A stretch of DNA of 64,000 bases, taken from contig NZ_CP036313.1 of assembly GCF_004319545.1 (NCBI RefSeq), forward strand, positions 3,102,501 through 3,166,500, in the 5' to 3' direction. The position numbers and the translations under genes were made by a program. The DNA comes from Desulfobacter hydrogenophilus. Lineage in GTDB: Bacteria; Desulfobacterota; Desulfobacteria; Desulfobacterales; Desulfobacteraceae. How positions within the stretch are numbered: position 1 is the stretch's first letter; each line of letters starts with the position of its first letter. The notes under the pieces were generated by a model. The model had not been told where the DNA came from. It saw nothing but the letters and a program-made list of their open reading frames with translations, and did not search any database. Below are positions 55,949 to 64,000 of this stretch, in pieces.

Positions 55949-58408
55949 ATGAATTTCAATGATCCGGATCGCATTTTATTTGCCATAGAAGAAATCGAAG
56001 CGATAATCAATATACAATCCGATGCTGATGACGTCTTAGATCAAATTCTTAAAAAATTGCTTGAACTCTTTTCATGCGATCGGGCCTGGTTGTTCTATCC
56101 TTGTAATCCTAATCTGTCGACATTTAAAGTGGCACATGAGAGAACAACACCCTTGTTTCCTGGTGCTAAGACTTTGAATGCAACCGTACCGATGACCCGT
56201 GATATGGCAGAATACTGCAAGCGGGCACTCTCAAATAGTGGGTGTCCGGAAATTGATCCACCCTCAGGTCAGAAAATGAGCAATGATATTGCGCTGAAAT
56301 TCGATGTTAAATCCCTGATATTCATGGCATTGAAATTCCAAAATGATGACGCTTGGATGTTTGGCATGCATCATTGCGAAATCAACCATCACTGGGATGA
56401 TAATGAGATGTCACTTTTTAAAATAATCGGGCAGAGAATTACAAAATTAATTGAAACTGTAATTCTCATTAAACAAATAACAGAGAGTGAAAAAAAGTAT
56501 CGCCAATTATTTGATACCGTTTCTGATGCCATCTATCTAATATCTGACACAGGGAGGATTATTGATGCCAATCAAGGTGCATGTACTTGTTTGGATAAGA
56601 AGAAAGAAGAAATACTTGAGCTGTATATAGATGATGTGGATCAAAATTTTTCAGTGGAGGACTTTTTATCTTTTTGGGATAAGGAGCCGTTTAATACGCC
56701 TAAAAAAATTGAATCCATTCATAAAATAAAAAATGGTGATTTAATATCGGTCGAAGTTATAAGCCAAAAAATCAGATTCGAGAATAAAACATGTTATTAT
56801 GGTATCGCAAAGGATATTACAGCGCGTCAGAAAACGGAGAAGTCCTTGAAAGAAAGTGAAAAAAGATTTCGAAACTTGATGGAGAATGTAGATACTGTCG
56901 CTGTCCAGGGATATGGGTTTGATGGTACTACTCAGTACTGGAACAAAGCATCGGAGAGGCTTTATGGATATACACGGCAAGAGGCTATTGGTTGCAGTCT
57001 TCTTGATTTGATTATCCCACCTGAAATGAGGCATGGCGTCGCTGAAGCGATGCGTCAAATGGCGGAGTCAGGCCGGCCCATCCCTTCGGGAGAACTGTTG
57101 CTGATGCATAAAGATGGTTCACGCGTACCGGTTATCTCCCATCATACCATTGTCAAGGTACCGGGGCGTGAACAGGAACTCTTTTGCCTTGATATTGATA
57201 TCACCGAACGTAAGCAGGCCGATGCAGAACGGGAGAAACTTCAGAAACAGCTCAACCAGGCTCAGAAAATGGAAGCCGTTGGGCGACTGGCCGGGGGGGT
57301 GGCCCATGACTTTAATAATATGCTGGGGGTGATACTGGGATATGTGGAATTGGCCTTTGAGAAAATAGATCCTAATCAGGCGCTGTATTCCGATCTCAAA
57401 GAAATACAAAACGCTGCCGAACGGTCTGCTGATCTGACAAAACAATTGTTGACCTTTGCCCGAAAACAGATTATTGCCCCGGAAGTGCTTGACTTGAACG
57501 ATGCTGTAGATAATATGCTCAAAATGCTGCGCAGGCTCATTGGTGAGGATATTGATCTGTCATGGTTACCTGCCGATCCGTTGTGGTCGGTCAAAATAGA
57601 TCCAAGCCAGCTCAATCAAATCCTGGCCAATCTGTGTGTCAATGCACGGCATGCCATTGCCGATGTCGGGAAACTCACCATTGAAACTCAAATGAAGACT
57701 TTTGATCAGATTTATTGTTCAGGCCATGCAGGATTTATAACCGGAGACTATGTGATGCTGGCGGTGACGGATAATGGCTGCGGCATGAACAAAGAGACGT
57801 TGAACAATTTGTTTGAACCGTTTTTTACCACTAAAAATATGGATGAAGGCACTGGGCTTGGCCTTGCCATAATTTACGGTATCGTTAAACAGAATAACGG
57901 CTTTATCAATGTCTACAGCGAACCGGGGCAGGGAACCTCTTTCAAAATATATCTGCCCCGGTTTCACGCGTCTGAGGAAGTTCAGGAAGAAATCCTTCCG
58001 GAAAAACCGGTCCCGACAGGAAATGAAACCATTCTGCTGGTAGAGGATGAACCCGCCATTCTTAGAATGACAAGGATGATGCTTGAACGTAAGGGATATT
58101 CGGTCTTGCCGGCCGGCATCCCTGCTGATGCGATAAGCATAGCCAATGCGTATGTCGGTAAAATACACCTTCTTATGACCGACGTGGTCATGCCTGAAAT
58201 GAACGGCCGGGATCTGGCAGAAAAAATTACAGTGATGTGTCCTGAAATCAAGTTATTATTCATGTCCGGATATGCAGCCAATGTAATTACCCACCAGGGG
58301 GTGCTGGATGACGGGGTTGCCTTTATGCAGAAACCGTTTGCAACTAATGAACTTGCTAAAAAAATTCGGGACGTACTGGATGAACCGCCAAGCATAAATC
58401 AAATATAA
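55949..58408 (+). CDS. Hybrid sensor histidine kinase: GAF-PAS-PAS-HisKA-HATPase-REC
   Basis: An 819-residue soluble kinase. A GAF-like domain (about 10-175) is followed by PAS (about 180-295), PAS (about 303-420) and a coiled segment. The phosphoacceptor histidine is H453 in GGVAHDFNNMLGVILG; the ATP lid has NLCVNARHAI (N561), TDNGCGM, FEPFFTTK and GTGLGLAI. A C-terminal receiver has the acidic pair in LLVEDEP and phospho-Asp D745 in MTDVVMPEMNG. No membrane segment, so it senses a cytoplasmic cue. No output regulator is next to it. Confidence 0.92.
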   Translation: MNFNDPDRILFAIEEIEAIINIQSDADDVLDQILKKLLELFSCDRAWLFYPCNPNLSTFKVAHERTTPLFPGAKTLNATVPMTRDMAEYCKRALSNSGCPEIDPPSGQKMSNDIALKFDVKSLIFMALKFQNDDAWMFGMHHCEINHHWDDNEMSLFKIIGQRITKLIETVILIKQITESEKKYRQLFDTVSDAIYLISDTGRIIDANQGACTCLDKKKEEILELYIDDVDQNFSVEDFLSFWDKEPFNTPKKIESIHKIKNGDLISVEVISQKIRFENKTCYYGIAKDITARQKTEKSLKESEKRFRNLMENVDTVAVQGYGFDGTTQYWNKASERLYGYTRQEAIGCSLLDLIIPPEMRHGVAEAMRQMAESGRPIPSGELLLMHKDGSRVPVISHHTIVKVPGREQELFCLDIDITERKQADAEREKLQKQLNQAQKMEAVGRLAGGVAHDFNNMLGVILGYVELAFEKIDPNQALYSDLKEIQNAAERSADLTKQLLTFARKQIIAPEVLDLNDAVDNMLKMLRRLIGEDIDLSWLPADPLWSVKIDPSQLNQILANLCVNARHAIADVGKLTIETQMKTFDQIYCSGHAGFITGDYVMLAVTDNGCGMNKETLNNLFEPFFTTKNMDEGTGLGLAIIYGIVKQNNGFINVYSEPGQGTSFKIYLPRFHASEEVQEEILPEKPVPTGNETILLVEDEPAILRMTRMMLERKGYSVLPAGIPADAISIANAYVGKIHLLMTDVVMPEMNGRDLAEKITVMCPEIKLLFMSGYAANVITHQGVLDDGVAFMQKPFATNELAKKIRDVLDEPPSINQI

Positions 58409-58609
58409 TTATTTTACTGATTGAGGCTTGTATACAATTTTTCATTATCCGGGCCACCGCAAACAATATCTACGATAATTTGCATCAGGCCAGACAGGAA
58501 ATCAGATCGTTTACTTTTTCAAAAGAGATGAGAAATACCCAAGCTGCCCATGAATAATGTCATTAAATTAATCAGAGAGAGCGATTCTGGACTTACACCT
58601 TGAAGCACA

Positions 58610-59300
58610 GGTTGATGGGTTGCGGATCGCTGGGGGGCGACAATCACGCAATATATGGAAAAATGGGCCTTGGCCGTTTCAATCCACGCCCCCGCATGGG
58701 GGGCGACAATGGTTGCCTGCCTCAAAGAGCACGTTCCCGATGTTTCAATCCACGCCCCCGCATGGGGGGCGACATAAATGATGGCCCCTGCACAATTCCC
58801 AGTCAATGTTTCAATCCACGCCCCCGCATGGGGGGCGACACCACCAATTAGACTTGATCCAATGCCAGACCCTGTTTCAATCCACGCCCCCGCATGGGGG
58901 GCGACTTCTCCTTTTGTGGTGGTTTAAAGAGTTTTTGCTGTTTCAATCCACGCCCCCGCATGGGGGGCGACCAGCTTTAAAATCAAAGGCGAAGTCATGA
59001 TTATTGTTTCAATCCACGCCCCCGCATGGGGGGCGACCTTCTGCCCTCATCATTAGCACACCCCTTTTTTGTTTCAATCCACGCCCCCGCATGGGGGGCG
59101 ACAAAATGCAATGGGGTATTTTTTGACACATCAGACGTTTCAATCCACGCCCCCGCATGGGGGGCGACATGTGTCATCAGCGAGCATAAAAGCAGAGGGT
59201 GGGTTTCAATCCACGCCCCCGCATGGGGGGCGACCTTGATTGCCCAGGACACTATCAAGCGCCAGTCGGTTTCAATCCACGCCCCCGCATGGGGGGCGAC
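58610..59300 (-). CRISPR. Type I-C CRISPR array: ten intact 32-bp repeats plus one degenerate end repeat, ten spacers
   Basis: Intact repeats start at 58676, 58742, 58808, 58874, 58940, 59006, 59071, 59137, 59203 and 59269, each 32 bases. On the plus strand they begin GTTTCAATCCACGCCCCC and end GGGGGGCGAC; on the transcribed minus strand they begin GTCGCCCCCC and end GTGGATTGAAAC, the type I-C signature with a CGCCCC/GGGGCG hairpin. Spacers are 34 bases (one of 33, 59038-59070). The distal repeat at 58610-58641 keeps only TGGGGGGCGAC, as expected for the oldest end. Open frames reading through it are artefacts. Confidence 0.98.
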
Positions 59301-59525
59301 TGTTACTATGTTAACCTGCTATAATTTAACAAAAAGAAATTGTCAAAGAGCGATCCTTCCGAAAATATATGATTTTTAAAATAAATGTGAATTATTAAAG
59401 AAAAAAACAATATGATTTCAAAGGGTTTTAAAAATGCGACCCTATGAATATAAAATCCTGCAAAATCCATATATAATTACCTGATTGGGCTTTTGATGAA
59501 ATTCGAACTTAGGGTTCGCACTTTT
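59301..59525 (-). promoter_or_regulatory. CRISPR leader
   Basis: 225 bases, strongly AT-rich with A and T runs, between the cas2 stop and the first repeat on the minus strand. Repeat orientation (GATTGAAAC end pointing away from cas) and the degenerate far end place the leader here, so new spacers should enter at 59269. Confidence 0.85.
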
Positions 59526-59813
59526 TCACAGGATCAGTGGTTCATCAAAATCAATCGACTTTTTGGCCCCGACATGTTCAACCCGCCTTTTCCAGTTTGA
59601 TCCGAGAAAATAAAATCTTAAACTGTCTATTTCAGGATTTATTTCATCAATCAGGTTTTGCCTTAAAACCGTCCACTGTGCAGGATCGACCACACACTCA
59701 AACACAGAGTATTGAACTCTTTGACCATAGTTCTGACATGCTTTTGCAACGCGCCGTAAACGCTTTGCGCCGTTTTCCTCTATGGAGACGTCATAGCTTA
59801 CCAATACCAGCAC
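59526..59813 (-). CDS. cas2: CRISPR-associated endoribonuclease/integrase subunit Cas2
   Basis: A 95-residue ferredoxin-like fold with LVLVSYDVS (Asp8) and QYSVFECVVD, standard Cas2 words. It forms the Cas1-Cas2 spacer integration complex. It follows cas1 by 14 bases and is the last cas gene before the leader. Confidence 0.96.
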   Translation of the reverse strand: MLVLVSYDVSIEENGAKRLRRVAKACQNYGQRVQYSVFECVVDPAQWTVLRQNLIDEINPEIDSLRFYFLGSNWKRRVEHVGAKKSIDFDEPLIL

Positions 59814-59827
59814 AATAACTCCTTGAT

Positions 59828-60859
59828 CTATTTCCAGATAAAAGGCGGGTATCCATCAAGATCCCCACGGATAAACCTTGCCAGAAGCAGGGCCTGGATG
59901 AAAAATAAGGTTCCGATCTGGATTTTTTCGTTTAAAAATGGATGAACCAGGCTTTCCTGTTTTCTTTTCTGATACGTCGTCAGAACAGTTTTACGGGTAT
60001 CATCATCCATATGAACTGCGCCTGACTCTTTTATGGTAAACCCGTCAGGCCTGACCTGGCTCCTGTTGATCATTGACAGTACAAGCCTGTCGGCAAGAAA
60101 CGGCCTGAACTCCTCCATCATATCCAGGGCAAGACCCGGTCTGCCCGGACGGTCCCGGTGAAGAAAGCCCACTGACGTGTCCAGTCCCACTGACTCCAGG
60201 GCTGATCTGATATCATGAACCAGCAGTGTATAAACAAAAGAGAGTAGACAATTCACCCTGTCAGTTGGCGGTCTTCTGTTCCGTCCGGAAAAACCAAAAG
60301 CGTCTTTTTGCTGAAAGATCAATTCGTCAAAAACACTGAAATATTGATGGGCAGCGTCTCCCTCAATCCCCCGGAGACTGTCGAGATTGTCTTTCTGCAA
60401 CTCTTTTCGAATATACATTGACAGCCTGTTGGATACTTTTTTAACAGAGGACTGGTCCATTTTTTCCGAATGATCCCGCAGGCTACGTTCAAGCACAGTT
60501 CGGCAGTTTGCAATTTTTCCGGTCAGGACAAAACCTGCCACCTGTGCTGAAACCCCCGGCTTGTCCGCCATCCGGAACTGCTTTCTTCGCAACAGAACAT
60601 TGCCTGAAACCGGCCCTTTGACCATGGCCAAAAATTTTCCGTATTCGGTCAAAAAGCTTATTGCCACGTCTTTTTCCGCGCAAAATCCCATCAGGTATGG
60701 GCTGCACCCGACGGCGCCGAAACAGACAATGCCGTCAAGGGTGTGGATGGGTATCCGCAATACGGTTTTTTGTTCGATTTTAACGGCAACGGTTTCCCCG
60801 TCTTTGCCCAGATATGCCCCCTGGGTGGTGACAAACAGCGTATTCAGATGTTTTTTCAT
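59828..60859 (-). CDS. cas1: CRISPR-associated integrase Cas1 (type I-C)
   Basis: A 343-residue protein with the metal-binding triad around E166 (GIEGDAAHQYF), H234 (VGFLHRDRPGRPGLALD) and the acidic D246-E250 segment (LDMMEEFRP). The N-terminal beta domain starts LNTLFVTTQGAYLGKDG. It overlaps cas4 by four bases (ATGA). Confidence 0.97.
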   Translation of the reverse strand: MKKHLNTLFVTTQGAYLGKDGETVAVKIEQKTVLRIPIHTLDGIVCFGAVGCSPYLMGFCAEKDVAISFLTEYGKFLAMVKGPVSGNVLLRRKQFRMADKPGVSAQVAGFVLTGKIANCRTVLERSLRDHSEKMDQSSVKKVSNRLSMYIRKELQKDNLDSLRGIEGDAAHQYFSVFDELIFQQKDAFGFSGRNRRPPTDRVNCLLSFVYTLLVHDIRSALESVGLDTSVGFLHRDRPGRPGLALDMMEEFRPFLADRLVLSMINRSQVRPDGFTIKESGAVHMDDDTRKTVLTTYQKRKQESLVHPFLNEKIQIGTLFFIQALLLARFIRGDLDGYPPFIWK

Positions 60860-61506
60860 TCAATAATATCTTTCCGAACCATTCTTTTTAACCAGGAAGA
60901 AACAGTCCGTTTTTTTTCTATGGCCTTTGGCATGCACAATGAAAAAAATGAGCAGGCATCACATTTTTTAGCATACTCAGGCGGTGGGGTTATTCCGGAT
61001 TCGATCATTGCATGAAGCTGCTTTGCCGCCTCCATGGTCTTATGTCGCAATTTTTCATCAAAAGCCACTTCCAGACGGCGCCTTGTTTTACCATAAAAAA
61101 GTGCGCCGGACAGAATGTCGGTATTAAGCATCTCTTCAAGGCAAATGGCCTGGGCACAGAGTTGAAGCTTATCGGACAGATCTTTTTTGGGTTTTCCGCG
61201 CTTGTACTCCACAGGGAAGGGGACCCATTTTTGAATGGAAGAATCCGTCCGGTGAAATTCAACCACATCCGCCTTGCCGGTTACGCCCAGACGTGCTGAT
61301 TTCAGGGGCAGCCCGTATTCCATTTTGATTTTACCCCTGTCTGTCTGATCGCCTCTGTCCACTCTTTCGTGCATGACCCGCCCCTGGGCCGTGAACAGGT
61401 TTTCTTCCCACAATTGCTCCACATGAATCAGGGCACACTGCCGCCGGCAGAAAAGAATATGCTGCAGGCCGGATAAAGGCAGATACTCCTTTTCAGGATA
61501 CACCAT
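60856..61506 (-). CDS. cas4: CRISPR-associated exonuclease Cas4
   Basis: A 216-residue RecB-like nuclease: GLQHILFCRRQC (C20, C24), GKADVVEF, PVEYKRGKPK, and C-terminal KKCDACSFFSLC providing the remaining FeS cysteines. It trims prespacers and sets PAM orientation with Cas1-Cas2. The start shares one base with the Fic stop (TAATG). Confidence 0.95.
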   Translation of the reverse strand: MVYPEKEYLPLSGLQHILFCRRQCALIHVEQLWEENLFTAQGRVMHERVDRGDQTDRGKIKMEYGLPLKSARLGVTGKADVVEFHRTDSSIQKWVPFPVEYKRGKPKKDLSDKLQLCAQAICLEEMLNTDILSGALFYGKTRRRLEVAFDEKLRHKTMEAAKQLHAMIESGITPPPEYAKKCDACSFFSLCMPKAIEKKRTVSSWLKRMVRKDIIE

Positions 61507-62348
61507 TATTGCTCCTTCCCGGCACGTATCTGCTGCTTTTTATGAATCTCATCCACTATGTCCATGGAGGCATTCCAAGCCTGCTTACAAAAAGCAGCAA
61601 AGGGTTTTAATGCCTCCGGTTCCGGCAGCAGTTCTTTTCCCTTTTCAATTTGTCCTACGGCATAATGGTATTGGGACAGGGCATCAATATAAGCATTGCG
61701 CTGTTCCTTTGGCACAATGACAGGTGGCAGACCGGCCTTTAACACCGGCAGATTTGCAACCAGTCTTGCCATTCTGCCGTTTCCGTCAAAAAAGGGATGG
61801 ATGCGGACAAAAGACACATGAAGTGAAACATAAGCCTGCAAAGCCGTTTCTTTGTCCCCGGGAACAACAGACACCATAAGCTCATGATACAGCTTAAACC
61901 ATTGTTCCATAAGTGACGGCACATCTTTGGGTGCCGCATACTCAAAAACCACCTGTTTTTCATTAACCACCCCAACCGTTGAATTGGGCTCTTTTTTCCA
62001 GCCTCCCACAGGTTTGTATATGTCAACAATCACATGGGTTTGAACTGCTTTATGGAGGTTGAACAGTGCCTCTTCATTAAAAGGTGTTCCCTGGCCCAAC
62101 AGACCATAGACCAGCTCAATGGCCCTGGCATGTCCCACCACTTCCTCATGGTCTTTAAGTGGCTTACCCGAAACGGTTAAGCCCTCTTCAAGAACAAAAG
62201 CGGTTTCCCCCAGGGTCAGGGTATTGCCCTCAATGGCCGTGGAGGTGTGAGTCCATAGGTTGCGCAGTTGGGTTATCAGGGCTTTTTGGAGGTCTTTGTC
62301 CAGGTTTTTTAAAAAATCCATGAAGCGTGGGTCCAATTTAAAATCCAT
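61506..62348 (-). CDS. Fic-domain protein embedded in the cas operon
   Basis: A 280-residue protein with the full catalytic Fic motif HPFFDGNGR (184-192), the core for AMP (or other nucleotide) transfer to a hydroxyl. The N-terminal inhibitory motif STAIEGN (36-42, S/T-x3-E-G/N) marks a class II, self-inhibited Fic. The residues PVGGWKKEPN and VFEYAAPKDVPSLM are typical of the Fic N-terminal region. It overlaps cas7 by 11 bases (shared GGATTTTAA) and cas4 by one base, so it is translated with both. Not part of the standard I-C set; target unknown, perhaps a cas protein, a host factor or a toxin effector. Confidence 0.9.
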   Translation of the reverse strand: MDFKLDPRFMDFLKNLDKDLQKALITQLRNLWTHTSTAIEGNTLTLGETAFVLEEGLTVSGKPLKDHEEVVGHARAIELVYGLLGQGTPFNEEALFNLHKAVQTHVIVDIYKPVGGWKKEPNSTVGVVNEKQVVFEYAAPKDVPSLMEQWFKLYHELMVSVVPGDKETALQAYVSLHVSFVRIHPFFDGNGRMARLVANLPVLKAGLPPVIVPKEQRNAYIDALSQYHYAVGQIEKGKELLPEPEALKPFAAFCKQAWNASMDIVDEIHKKQQIRAGKEQ

Positions 62349-63189
62349 TAATGATTTCAGGTGTTAAACCGTCAAGCGCGCTTTTTAGTTCGTTCTCATC
62401 AAAAGAACCATCGGAATTGACCTGCAAGGTGCGATGAACTTTTGCAGAAGAATATTGACCGGATTTATTGTTGTGTTTCCACCAGATGACCTTTTCAACA
62501 TTCATGCTGCCTTCCGGGCGTGCCGAAGATGCGTCACCTTCAAATAATCTGGGTAAAACATTTTTAATCGTTTCGGCATCTTCATCATTGAATTCGGTTC
62601 TTTCTGCAAGTTGGGGGCTCATGGCACCATAGGTCACATAAACAGCTTTGTCCACCCTGTGTTTCATGCCCATGGTATCGGAACTTTTCTTGGTTCCGTC
62701 TCCCTCACCGCTCACACTTTTGGTGATTTGGGTACTTGTCACACTGACAGGTTCCACACTGAAAGCGGAATGAAGAGTAACAGGTCCGCGAATTGGTATG
62801 GAAACGCCATCATTCTTAGACCCGCTGAAAGCAAAAAGCTGTCCAAAACTTCTTACATCAAGCCATTTCTGACAAGCAAGCTTTGCAGTTTCTTCCGGCT
62901 TTGTTTTTTTACTATTGAACGCATCTTTGCCAAGGCCGAACTCTTTTGATTCAGCCCGGTTTCTCAAACTTGTGGAATCATCTTTTTTATTGTCATCGGA
63001 TTGAACAAATATGGATTGGCCGTCTGCCAGCAGACGATTGCGTATTTTCCTTTTCAGGCAGACATCTGATATTTCGCCAAAACCTTCATAGTCAACCCTT
63101 GGCCTGTTACCGTTTAAAGGATCTCCATTGGGGTTTGCATTTTTCACGCTGAAAATTACCGCAAAATCAATTTTGTGTTCAAGACTCAT
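62338..63189 (-). CDS. cas7: Type I-C Cascade backbone protein Cas7 (Csd2)
   Basis: A 283-residue protein with NANPNGDPLNGNRPR (18-32), the characteristic Csd2 N-terminal motif. DVCLKRKIRN, SVSGEGDGTKKSSDTMG and MKHRVDKAVYV-type segments follow. It polymerises along the crRNA. Preceded by AGGAGCC; separated from cas8c by 14 bases. Confidence 0.95.
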   Translation of the reverse strand: MSLEHKIDFAVIFSVKNANPNGDPLNGNRPRVDYEGFGEISDVCLKRKIRNRLLADGQSIFVQSDDNKKDDSTSLRNRAESKEFGLGKDAFNSKKTKPEETAKLACQKWLDVRSFGQLFAFSGSKNDGVSIPIRGPVTLHSAFSVEPVSVTSTQITKSVSGEGDGTKKSSDTMGMKHRVDKAVYVTYGAMSPQLAERTEFNDEDAETIKNVLPRLFEGDASSARPEGSMNVEKVIWWKHNNKSGQYSSAKVHRTLQVNSDGSFDENELKSALDGLTPEIINGF

Positions 63190-63203
63190 GGTTAGGCTCC
63201 TTT

Positions 63204-64000
63204 TTATTCGTTCTCTTTGTTTTGATTTGATTTATTTTGCCACGCCTGTTTCTGGCAGTGATATCCAAGAAGGAACTCTCCGGACAATGGCTTTTCGCTG
63301 GTGAAGTCATCTGGGGAAAATGCCTCAAAGATTGAATCCAGTTCTTTTGTCCTGTTAACTAAAAATCCGGCTCTGTTGGATTTGAGCCTCTGCATATAAG
63401 GCTGGAGTGCGAGTTCAATATTACGCCAGGTCGAAAACGGGTGGTCCGCAAACCGTTGCATAAGCCTTGCAGCTGTTGTCGGCCTGTTCTCTCCACCCAC
63501 ATAAAGAGCGGTTTCTTCGATTTTTTCTGCAATAGCCAACAATCGTCCATAAAGATAATCCCTGGTTGTCCTTTCTTCTTCTAAAGCCATTTTGTATTCT
63601 CTCCTTTTATTTTGTTGGGGGTGTCGAAGATAAAAACCTTTGTAAAGGGCACAGGTAATCCCAAGATTTCTTTCCCATTCCCATTTTTCACAATTATGCC
63701 GGTTACAGGTTCTGCGAACCGAAGAAAGAACAAGATCATGGGGGAAGTGCCTTCCGTCCACAATGCAGGGCAAAATTCGTTCAATGACACCTTTTTTAAG
63801 TTTTTCATTGCTTTTGAGAATATTGCCGTAAGCGGCTTCGGCAATGTTTCTGGGAGGCGGGCTGGAAACTGACCAGACAGTTTTTTTTGCGTTTTTCTTT
63901 TTACTTTCCGGGGTTGGGACAGTGAAACGCTGGGGCCAGGCAAATTCATAGTGCCATTTTTTCATTCGTTCAAGAAATTCGCTGGCCAGCAGTTCACGAT
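63204..64000 (-). CDS. cas8c: Type I-C large subunit Cas8c (Csd1), C-terminal part, cut by window edge
   Basis: The open frame continues to the right edge (the Met codon at 63965 is internal, with RELLASEFLERM just before it). About 265 C-terminal residues are visible of a protein near 600. GNILKSNEKLKKGVIERILPC, YLYGRLLAIAEKIE, RPTTAARLMQRFADHPF and GEFLLGYHCQKQ are Csd1-type words. It recognises PAM and supports R-loop formation. Upstream cas5 and cas3 should lie beyond 64000. Confidence 0.93.
   Translation of the reverse strand, partial: RELLASEFLERMKKWHYEFAWPQRFTVPTPESKKKNAKKTVWSVSSPPPRNIAEAAYGNILKSNEKLKKGVIERILPCIVDGRHFPHDLVLSSVRRTCNRHNCEKWEWERNLGITCALYKGFYLRHPQQNKRREYKMALEEERTTRDYLYGRLLAIAEKIEETALYVGGENRPTTAARLMQRFADHPFSTWRNIELALQPYMQRLKSNRAGFLVNRTKELDSIFEAFSPDDFTSEKPLSGEFLLGYHCQKQAWQNKSNQNKENE

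Noticed and set aside
58519..59379. Open frames across the CRISPR array with repeated peptide words (such as VAPHAGAWIET, FQSTPPHGG)
   Set aside because: They are translations of the 32-bp repeats; no start signals, and this is a known annotation artefact.
63204..63965. 253-residue separate gene at the right edge
   Set aside because: The Met at 63965 is internal; the frame continues to 64000 and fits the middle of Cas8c.
1..64000. tRNA, rRNA, complete IS element or prophage genes
   Set aside because: None recognised on reading; repeats found lack transposases. A covariance-model scan would be needed to exclude small RNAs.

Overview
The window looks like a chromosome segment from an acetate- or aromatic-using anaerobe of the Desulfobacterota, most likely a sulfate reducer related to Desulfobacter/Desulfobacula. 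This is inferred from gene content: Bacteroides/Wolinella-type succinate dehydrogenase, MaeB-type malic enzyme, two kinds of acetate transporter, many Cache/PAS signalling proteins, a PaaK-like ligase behind a Liv transporter, and the ffh-rpsP-khpA-rimM-trmD order. No dsr/apr genes, rRNA or tRNA genes were recognised, so the taxonomy is indirect.

Layout. 1-3 kb: translation operon ffh-rpsP-khpA-rimM-trmD on the minus strand; trmD runs off the left edge. 3-7.3 kb: rlmN, a PP-loop ATPase, nth and cfa. 7.3-13.1 kb: minus-strand livKHMGF operon ending in a PaaK-like CoA ligase. 13.8-21.1 kb: maeB, then sdhCAB and a membrane protein. 21.1-37.8 kb: accessory signalling region with four DUF294-type nucleotidyltransferase-like proteins (one with a cyclic-nucleotide-binding domain, three with a membrane Cache sensor and PAS). 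It also holds a dynamin-like GTPase, a DUF2333-like protein, a universal stress protein and a DUF3360-like permease. 38-45 kb: a PAS-sigma54 activator, an AceTr/SatP acetate transporter and a DUF485-ActP acetate symporter pair, mixed with small dispersed repeats. 46-50 kb: AEC transporter, a dead TRAP DctM fragment, and a GlcD/GlcF-type 2-hydroxyacid dehydrogenase pair. 50-55.7 kb: choline-to-glycine-betaine genes (FadR-type regulator, betA, choline-binding protein, betB). 56-58.4 kb: hybrid histidine kinase. 58.6-64 kb: type I-C CRISPR array, leader, and cas2-cas1-cas4-[Fic]-cas7-cas8c; cas8c runs off the right edge, and cas5/cas3 are not in the window.

How the genes work together. Acetate import (SatP, ActP) would feed a TCA cycle represented here by succinate dehydrogenase and malic enzyme. 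The Cache-PAS-(CBS)-DUF294 proteins lie next to these transporters and may sense small carboxylates; that link is inferred.

Most unusual features: (1) a Fic-fold AMP-transferase-type gene translationally embedded in the type I-C cas operon; (2) the cluster of membrane Cache/DUF294 nucleotidyltransferase-like proteins; (3) a family of about 90-155 bp dispersed, terminally inverted repeats; (4) a duplicated promoter segment flanking the DUF2333-like gene.
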